11,159 bases of DNA, taken from NCBI GenBank assembly GCA_020216625.1, contig JAIUYB010000037.1, positions 1 to 11,159 on the forward strand. The letters are read 5' to 3'. The position numbers and the translations under genes were made by a program. The stretch is from Desulfarculus sp. (lineage in GTDB: Bacteria; Desulfobacterota; Desulfarculia; Desulfarculales; Desulfarculaceae). How positions within the stretch are numbered: position 1 is the first letter of the stretch; every line of letters begins with the position of its first letter. Below, in pieces: positions 7,075 to 11,159 of this stretch. The notes beneath the pieces were generated by a model. That model was not told where the DNA came from. It did no database searches and saw nothing but the letters and a program-made list of their open reading frames with translations.

Positions 7075-7146
7075 TTAAGTGGGCTGGAGGCGTCGGGCCT
7101 CGCCGCGCCCGTTCGTTTGCTTGGTTTTCGTGGGGGCGGGATTCAT
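7075..7146 (-). CDS. Possible 23-codon micro-ORF before the scaffold gene
   Basis: A 23-residue frame begins MNPAPTKTKQTNGRGEARR and ends in TAA (7077-7075), 21 nt before the scaffold ATG. Its ATG overlaps the stop of the 115-aa gene as ATGA. It has five Lys/Arg and one Glu. The sequence ahead (AGGACGGGCGGGG) is a poor SD, so translation would rely on restart after the upstream stop. The start codon lies in the loop of a 7-bp hairpin. It may be chance in an 89-nt spacer; no family is recognised. Confidence 0.25.
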   Translation of the reverse strand: MNPAPTKTKQTNGRGEARRLQPT

Positions 7147-7154
7147 CCCCGCCC
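7134..7154 (-). promoter_or_regulatory. 7-bp GC hairpin with stop/start codons in its loop
   Basis: On the minus strand GGGCGGG pairs perfectly with CCCGCCC across a 7-nt loop, GATGAAT. The loop holds the TGA stop of the 115-aa gene and the overlapping ATG of the 23-codon frame. No T-run follows (the next bases are CCACGAAAACC), so it is not a typical terminator. It could affect termination-restart or mRNA stability between the portal-side genes and the scaffold-capsid genes. Confidence 0.4.
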
Positions 7155-7490
7155 GTCCTGGTCTTCCTCGGCCTCGCCCACCACCGCCAGGAGCTGGCTA
7201 AGCTCGTAGGCCGCCGTCTGGCCGGCCTGGACAATGCCACGCAGGTGTTTCACCAGGTTGTCCGCCTCCTCCAGGCCGGCCTTGATGGCCAGAGCCGCGA
7301 AGCCGAACCTCTCCGGCTCAAGCGACGCCAACGCCTTGAACCGCTCCAACAGCTCCAGGCGCCGCGCCAGGGGGTAGGGCTCCAGGAACTCCCGCGCCCC
7401 CGGGCTGTCCAGGAAGGCCGCCGCCCGCTGCCCCCGCGCCACCAGGGATTGCAATTCCTCCCGCTGCCGGCTGAATTCCGCCGCGTCCAT
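7143..7490 (-). CDS. 115-aa head-module protein starting inside the portal gene
   Basis: The 115-residue product begins MDAAEFSRQREELQSLVARG and is strongly helical and charged, with heptad-like stretches (EELQSLVARGQRAAAFLDS at 11-29; LARRLELLERFKALASLE at 41-58; LEEADNLVKHLRGIV at 73-87) and an acidic end (GEAEEDQD). It has a normal soluble-protein composition. The start at 7490 is supported by GGGAGG (7504-7499) 8 nt upstream, inside the portal coding sequence. The first 173 nt overlap the portal's 3' end in another frame. It has no Cys or Trp, no membrane segment and no known domain. Small helical proteins are often encoded between portal and scaffold in podovirus-like genomes; a head-assembly role is inferred only from position. 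It is confidently a gene; the function is unknown. Confidence 0.75.
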   Translation of the reverse strand: MDAAEFSRQREELQSLVARGQRAAAFLDSPGAREFLEPYPLARRLELLERFKALASLEPERFGFAALAIKAGLEEADNLVKHLRGIVQAGQTAAYELSQLLAVVGEAEEDQDGRG

Positions 7491-9267
7491 TGGCCTCGCC
7501 TCCCTGGTCCGGGTCGGTGATGATCAGGCCCGACTGCCAGCCCATGGCGTCGATGATGGTCTTGATCAGTTGGTAGATGTTCTGGGGGGTGACCATGGCC
7601 GCCCCGCCCGGGGCCTGGCTAAGCCCAGTCAGGATTTGCAGGAGCTGCTGTCCCTGCTGCACGGTCAGGGCCTTGTCGCTGTTGCCCAAGCCCACGTTGA
7701 CGATCAGGTCGAAGTCCCCGCCCAACTCATCCGGGGTGAAAACCGTGTCCTCCTCCGCCTCTGCCGTCAGGGCCACCACCAGGTCGCGGTCGATGAACTC
7801 CTGATTCAGCTTGATCAGGGCGCGGAACAGCGGCTTGTAGCCCATTTCCGCGAACAGCCGGGCGATCAGCCGAATCCGCTTGTCGGCCTTGGCCATCAGG
7901 CTCAACATGCCCCGCGCGGTGTCGTTGAGGCTCTTGCCCTCCAGGCCCTGGTTCAGCCGGGTCACGCCCAACCGTTGCTCCTTCAGGGATTCGATCCATT
8001 CGGCGAACCAGCGTACCTCGGCCGGCATCCCCGGGCGCTCCAGGGGCTTGACCGCGCCCAGCTTGCCGGCGTCGACGTGGACCACGCTGAAAGGCTGACC
8101 GCGAAGCAGGCTGTTGAGATCCACGCCAGCGTCGCGCTCCACCAGGTTCTGCGGCCCGGTGGCGAAGCGGATCATCTTGATCACCGCCCGATACAAGGCC
8201 GTCTTGATGTGCTGGAACTCCTTCACCTTGTCGATCAGGCTGACGCCTTCGTGCTGGTGGGTGTCCAGGATCGGGCTGATGCTGATCACCGGCGTGGTTT
8301 GGTAGGGGTTGGGACCGAGGCTGACCAGCTTGTCATTGATCAGCGTGGCCATGGCCGGCTCCAGCTCGCCATCTTCGTCCAGGTCCCAATGGAACCAGCA
8401 GACGTGGCGCTCGACCCGGCCCCGCTCGGGATCATCGGCGCTGGAGCCAAGCCAGTCCTCGCGCCCCCGCTCGGCCAGCCGCGCCGCCGTCTCGTCGTCG
8501 CTGGAGATCGCCCCCGGCCTGATACCCTCCAGGTCGTAGCCCAGAGAGGCCGCATCCTGTTTGACACGATGGAAGGCCGGATAGTCCCGCACCGCAGCAA
8601 AGGGCGCGTCTTCGATGTCGCTGGCTCCAGGGCTCATCAGGAACGCGCCGGGGGGGATGGGCTTGACCAGGGGTTGATTTTTGATGATCACCCGCTCGCG
8701 GACCCGGCAGCCCAGCCAGCCCACCTGCCGCCCGTTCCAGACCCAGGGCTGGCCTTGCTCCAGGACCTCGCCCCCGTCCCACAAAATCTCCTCCAGGTCC
8801 CTGGTTTGCAGCCGCTCATACTCGCTCTCCAGCCAGCGATAGCGGAATTCCCAGCCCCACTGCAAATAACCGTTGCGATAGGCCAGGGCGTCCTTGCACC
8901 AGGTGTACTGCACCTTGAACCACGGTAGCTGGTGGGCGAGCTGGTAGCGGATCAGCTCGGCCATGCGCCGGGCCGCGTCCCGGCTCTTGACCGTCCGGGG
9001 CTTGATGGTCACCGGGTCATCGCCGCCGTTGAAGATTTCCAGGATGTCGGGCAGAACGCTTTCGATGGCATCGGCCGCGTCGGTGCTGACCACCTGGGGA
9101 TCGCCCTTGGGCACCTCGCCCAGACGCTGGCCGCGCAAAAGCTGGTCCGCGTACTCGCGATCCTTGGCCCGGTTCTGGTCGAAACGCTTGGCCTCGGCCA
9201 GCTCGCCCAGCAGGTAGGCCTGGACTTCGGCTTTCAGCTCCGGCTTGATCTTGGCTGGCTTGGCCAT
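7318..9267 (-). CDS. Portal protein, P22-like
   Basis: The 649-residue product would form the dodecameric ring through which DNA enters and leaves the head and on which the tail is built. Recognisable parts: an N-terminal helix with EAKRFDQNRAKDREYADQLL (25-44); VVSTDAADAIESVLPDILEI (59-78); ELIRYQLA then FKVQYTWCKDALAYRNGYLQ (104-136), typical early portal helices; IIKNQPLVKPIPPGAFLMSP (194-213); PVISISPILDTHQHEGVSLI (326-345); and SLNDTARGMLSLMAKADKRI (446-465) followed by RLIARLFAEMGYKPLFRALI, the long stem and wing helices of P22-type portals. Residues 593-649 form a Gly/Ala/Pro tail that overlaps the next gene. The start is ATG 9267, joined to the upstream stop as TGATG. The frame continues upstream to an ATG at 9303, but those 12 residues overlap the preceding gene and have no clear SD. 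Confidence 0.9.
   Translation of the reverse strand: MAKPAKIKPELKAEVQAYLLGELAEAKRFDQNRAKDREYADQLLRGQRLGEVPKGDPQVVSTDAADAIESVLPDILEIFNGGDDPVTIKPRTVKSRDAARRMAELIRYQLAHQLPWFKVQYTWCKDALAYRNGYLQWGWEFRYRWLESEYERLQTRDLEEILWDGGEVLEQGQPWVWNGRQVGWLGCRVRERVIIKNQPLVKPIPPGAFLMSPGASDIEDAPFAAVRDYPAFHRVKQDAASLGYDLEGIRPGAISSDDETAARLAERGREDWLGSSADDPERGRVERHVCWFHWDLDEDGELEPAMATLINDKLVSLGPNPYQTTPVISISPILDTHQHEGVSLIDKVKEFQHIKTALYRAVIKMIRFATGPQNLVERDAGVDLNSLLRGQPFSVVHVDAGKLGAVKPLERPGMPAEVRWFAEWIESLKEQRLGVTRLNQGLEGKSLNDTARGMLSLMAKADKRIRLIARLFAEMGYKPLFRALIKLNQEFIDRDLVVALTAEAEEDTVFTPDELGGDFDLIVNVGLGNSDKALTVQQGQQLLQILTGLSQAPGGAAMVTPQNIYQLIKTIIDAMGWQSGLIITDPDQGGEANGRGGIQPAAGGIAIPGGAGAAGGGLPGQPGGAGVPGALPPGAAPGAVGAVQGVGVA
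7499..7504 (-). promoter_or_regulatory. Shine-Dalgarno GGGAGG inside the portal coding sequence
   Basis: GGGAGG lies 8 nt before the ATG at 7490. It is a near-perfect SD within portal codons and is the main evidence that the 115-aa gene truly begins inside the portal gene and not at a later non-ATG codon beyond the overlap. Confidence 0.65.
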
Positions 9268-9923
9268 CAGAACCCCGCCACTTCGTCCATGGGCTCCAGC
9301 CACAGCTTTTGCCCGCCGCTGTCCGCCGCCATCTGCCAGGCGTCGAACCCGGCCAGGATCATCAGCATTGCCCGCAGGGCCGGCAGCTCATCCAGCCGCG
9401 CCGCCACTTCTCCCGGCCCCAGGCCCTGGGCCTGCTTCAGCTCCGCGATGGTCAGCGATAGCTCCGGCAGGATGGTCAGGCCCTTCCGGCTTAGCCAGTC
9501 CTGGGCCAGCCCCGCCAGGAAACGCGGCGTGGTCTGGTGGGGCGCATCCGTGAAGCACAGCGCGTGGCGCTCGCCCCAGGGCTCCAATTCGGTCAGGGCT
9601 TCCTCCCGCGCCAGGCGGTTGCCCCGGTCGCGATAGGCCTTGGCCAGCTCCCCGCCTTGGTCGAGATACCGCGAGACGCCCAGCGCCCGCCGAGCCTCGG
9701 CCGCCTTGCGCACCAACTCCGGCCAGGACGCGGCCCGCACCTCGTGCAGCAGGTAGGCATGACCGCCAGCCTGGGCCTGTCCCGCCACCAGCAGATGCCC
9801 CGCCGCTTCCTCGGGCCAGACCAGCCCTGCCCAGACCCGGGCCAGGGCGATTTCCCGGCCCTCCAGATTCAGCGTGGCCTGGTGGGGGTGATCGCTGGGG
9901 TGTCTTTTGATGCTCCAGTTCAT
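9267..9923 (-). CDS. Unrecognised 218-aa protein between terminase and portal genes
   Basis: I do not recognise a family. The 218-residue soluble protein begins MNWSIKRHPSDHPHQATLNL. Residues 25-75 have the order ALARVWAGLVWPEEAAGHLL, GGHAYLLHEVR, SWPELVRKAAEARRALGVSR and YLD. This is loosely like the strand-strand-helix-strand order of an RNase H fold, but without its conserved acids. Residues 132-175 (TPRFLAGLAQDWLSRKGLTI, then LPELSLTIAELKQA) and the C-terminus (LPALRAMLMILAGFDAWQMA) look helical. ATG 9923 has GAGGG (9932-9928) 4 nt upstream and overlaps the preceding short ORF as ATGA. Its stop overlaps the portal ATG as TGATG. Tight coupling to terminase and portal suggests a packaging or head-vertex role. 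It is a real gene with high confidence; the function is unknown. Confidence 0.75.
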   Translation of the reverse strand: MNWSIKRHPSDHPHQATLNLEGREIALARVWAGLVWPEEAAGHLLVAGQAQAGGHAYLLHEVRAASWPELVRKAAEARRALGVSRYLDQGGELAKAYRDRGNRLAREEALTELEPWGERHALCFTDAPHQTTPRFLAGLAQDWLSRKGLTILPELSLTIAELKQAQGLGPGEVAARLDELPALRAMLMILAGFDAWQMAADSGGQKLWLEPMDEVAGF

Positions 9924-10024
9924 GCCGCCCTCGCTGCGGGGTGGCCCCCGCTGGCCAAATCGGGTCGGGTGGGTTGGTCCTGTCTCCGGTCCTCGCCAGC
10001 TCCCGTTGCGGGCTCGCGCCTCAT
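9920..10024 (-). CDS. Possible 34-codon micro-ORF between terminase and 218-aa gene
   Basis: A 34-residue frame begins MRREPATGAGEDRRQDQPTR and is rich in Arg, Pro, Ala and Gly. It has the best start signal of the three micro-ORFs: GGGAGG lies 5 nt before the ATG and is fused to the terminase TAG as TAGGGAGG (10037-10030). Its TGA overlaps the next ATG as ATGA. The frame fills almost the whole 111-nt gap between terminase and the 218-aa gene. The product would probably be disordered. It may be a real small protein or a leader that carries ribosomes to the next start. No family is recognised. Confidence 0.5.
   Translation of the reverse strand: MRREPATGAGEDRRQDQPTRPDLASGGHPAARAA
9936..9951 (-). 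promoter_or_regulatory. 6-bp GC hairpin just upstream of the 218-aa gene start
   Basis: On the minus strand GCGGGG, a GCCA loop and CCCCGC form a perfect 6-bp stem, ending 12 nt before ATG 9923 and directly ahead of the GAGGG SD. It lies inside the 34-codon frame. Short GC stems are common in DNA this GC-rich, so a regulatory role is uncertain. Confidence 0.25.
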
Positions 10025-10029
10025 GCCTG

Positions 10030-10037
10030 CCTCCCTA
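10030..10037 (-). promoter_or_regulatory. Stop-fused Shine-Dalgarno TAGGGAGG after the terminase gene
   Basis: The terminase TAG stop shares its G with GGGAGG, which lies 5 nt before the ATG at 10024. It is the same 8-base arrangement as before the glycosyltransferase. It supports translation of the 34-codon frame, because a strong SD here would otherwise serve no gene: the next start (9923) is about 100 nt away and has its own SD. Confidence 0.6.
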
Positions 10038-11159
10038 TGCCGCTCTGGCGATCAAATCATCCACGCTGGTCTGGCCCAAGAGCCCATCCGTTCGGGTCCC
10101 GCGCAGGCTGTCCCGATAACCCAGCGTGGCCAGGGCCAGGGCCATCACCTCGTCGTCGTGCGCACCCTCCGGGGCCTGGTAACGCACCGCGCCCGAGGGC
10201 AGCCGCTGGTATTCGAAAATGCTCAGCTCGGTTATCAGCGTCGGCAGGTCGGGGTAGGAGATCAGGCCTTGCTCCAGAGCCACCATCAGCCCCTGCACCA
10301 GCTCTTGCTTGCTGGCGTTGCCGAAAACAAATTCGTCCACCTCCACCCCGGCCGCCCGCAGATCGTCCACCACCACGTCGCCCACCCCCGAGCGATCCAC
10401 CACCAGCCGCGCCCGGTAGCGGCGGGCCGCCTCGATGATCCGCGCCTTGGCCGTGGGCCAGTCCAGGCGCTGGAAGCGCTCATGCCAGCAGAGATGCCCC
10501 GTCCGGTCCAGGATCGACAGCACCGTGTAGTCCTGGTGCTTGGCCAGGTCCAAGCCGCCCACGTAGGGGCCGAGCAACGGCAGGTCGTGGAGGCCGTCCA
10601 GCTCGCCCGCGATACAGGCCCTGATGTTCCGGAACACCCCCGCGCCATCGTCCAGGAACTCGGCCAGGTACTCCTGCCGGAAGGTGTCGCCCGGCAGGTC
10701 GCGCCGCGCCGCCTCGACGTACTTGGCCGCGATCAGGGGGTTCGCCGTGGTGGGCAGTTGCAGGCTGCCGTAGTCCAGGTCCTCGGGTTTGCTGGATTGA
10801 CCGCGCAGGAAAAGCCGATAGGTCCAATGGCCGGTGCCCTTGGGCGTCAGGGCGAAGGCCGCGCTGCCCTGGGTGTCGGTCAGCATGGGGTACAGGATTT
10901 CCTCCCACACCGCCGCCTTGATCAGGCTGGCCTCGTTCATCAGTACCCGGTGCACGCCCTCGCCCCGCATCCGGTCGCCGCGCTCGGCGCTGTGGAACTC
11001 GATCACGCTCCCGTTGATCAGCTCGATCCGCAACTCGCTAGTCAACACCCCGTCCGGCTCGGCCAGGCGGCAGCCCAGCACCGGCTTTTTCATCATGCGA
11101 AACGCACGCTTGGCCATGTAGTGGATCGGGTCCACCCACCAGACCTTGGCCCCGGCGTG
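10035..11159 (-). CDS. terL: Terminase large subunit, 5' part missing
   Basis: Residues are numbered from the right edge; 374 are present and the frame is open at the edge, so the N-terminus with Walker A lies outside. The protein is the ATPase-nuclease motor that packages phage DNA. The first visible residues, HAGAKVWWVDPIHYMAKRAF, match the strand and helix just after Walker A. RGDRMRGEGVHRVLMNEAS ends in the Walker B region (72-78), with Asn75 where Asp is usual and the expected Glu76. The coupling motif is AFALTPKGTGHWTYRLF (101-117). The RNase H-like nuclease shows its three acidic sites: GGLDLAKHQDYT (Asp204), LVVDRSGVGD (Asp255) and GAHDDEVMALALA (Asp335/336). The C-terminus ends DDLIARAA. 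No intein or frameshift is seen. Family assignment is very sure; with full TerLs usually about 450-550 residues, roughly a quarter is probably missing. Confidence 0.95.
   Translation of the reverse strand, partial: HAGAKVWWVDPIHYMAKRAFRMMKKPVLGCRLAEPDGVLTSELRIELINGSVIEFHSAERGDRMRGEGVHRVLMNEASLIKAAVWEEILYPMLTDTQGSAAFALTPKGTGHWTYRLFLRGQSSKPEDLDYGSLQLPTTANPLIAAKYVEAARRDLPGDTFRQEYLAEFLDDGAGVFRNIRACIAGELDGLHDLPLLGPYVGGLDLAKHQDYTVLSILDRTGHLCWHERFQRLDWPTAKARIIEAARRYRARLVVDRSGVGDVVVDDLRAAGVEVDEFVFGNASKQELVQGLMVALEQGLISYPDLPTLITELSIFEYQRLPSGAVRYQAPEGAHDDEVMALALATLGYRDSLRGTRTDGLLGQTSVDDLIARAA

Noticed and set aside
5947..7209. Plus-strand open frame of 420 codons antisense to the scaffold gene
   Set aside because: It has Gly/Leu/Arg-rich shadow composition and crosses the intergenic gap; there is no support for expression.
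7570..8928. Plus-strand open frame of 452 codons antisense to the portal gene
   Set aside because: It is a mirror of portal codons, rich in His/Gln/Val/Asp, with no recognisable motif.
9268..9303. Portal start 12 codons further upstream at ATG 9303
   Set aside because: The extra residues overlap the preceding gene and lack an SD; ATG 9267 is coupled to the upstream stop as TGATG.
1..11159. CRISPR array, tRNA, integrase, attachment site, diversity-generating retroelement repeats, inteins, insertion sequences
   Set aside because: None was seen on either strand; the window is filled by virion genes with gaps of at most about 110 nt.

Overview
This window is part of the virion-assembly (late) operon of a tailed double-stranded DNA phage or prophage. 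Every gene I can support lies on the minus strand, so the operon reads from the right edge (11159) to the left edge (1). The DNA is very GC-rich, so the host is probably a high-GC bacterium, but nothing here identifies it. No integrase, tRNA, attachment site, CRISPR array, insertion sequence or host housekeeping gene is visible. Both edges cut through genes.

Layout in transcription order: terminase large subunit (5' end missing, 11159-10035); a possible 34-codon ORF (10024-9920); an unrecognised 218-aa protein (9923-9267); a P22-type portal (9267-7318); a 115-aa protein whose start lies inside the portal gene (7490-7143); a possible 23-codon ORF (7146-7075); a scaffolding-like protein (7053-5878); an SU10/DUF5309-type major capsid protein (5870-4974); a 100-aa small phage protein (4952-4650); a GT-B glycosyltransferase (4640-3453); a head-tail adaptor-like protein (3456-2746); a possible 34-codon ORF (2749-2645); a beta-propeller tail nozzle or DNA-stabilisation-like protein (2648-582); and the start of a tail or fibre-type protein (580 to beyond 1). 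The large-subunit terminase, portal, scaffold, capsid, adaptor, nozzle order, with no tail tube, sheath or tape-measure gene seen here, fits a short-tailed (podovirus-like) virion.

How the genes would work together: terminase packages DNA through the portal into a procapsid built by the scaffold and capsid proteins. The adaptor and nozzle proteins then close the portal and form the short tail, and the leftmost protein probably begins the receptor-binding or fibre set. The genes are packed tightly: ATGA or TGATG start/stop overlaps, and Shine-Dalgarno (SD) sequences fused to the previous stop codon, suggest extensive translational coupling. No promoter or rho-independent terminator is visible.

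The points most worth a second look are the 173-nt portal/115-aa overprint that gives the portal a Gly/Ala/Pro tail, the three micro-ORFs sitting in what would otherwise be spacers, a perfect 8-bp hairpin that contains the nozzle start codon, the glycosyltransferase inside the capsid cassette, and a beta-sandwich-like insert in the nozzle propeller.
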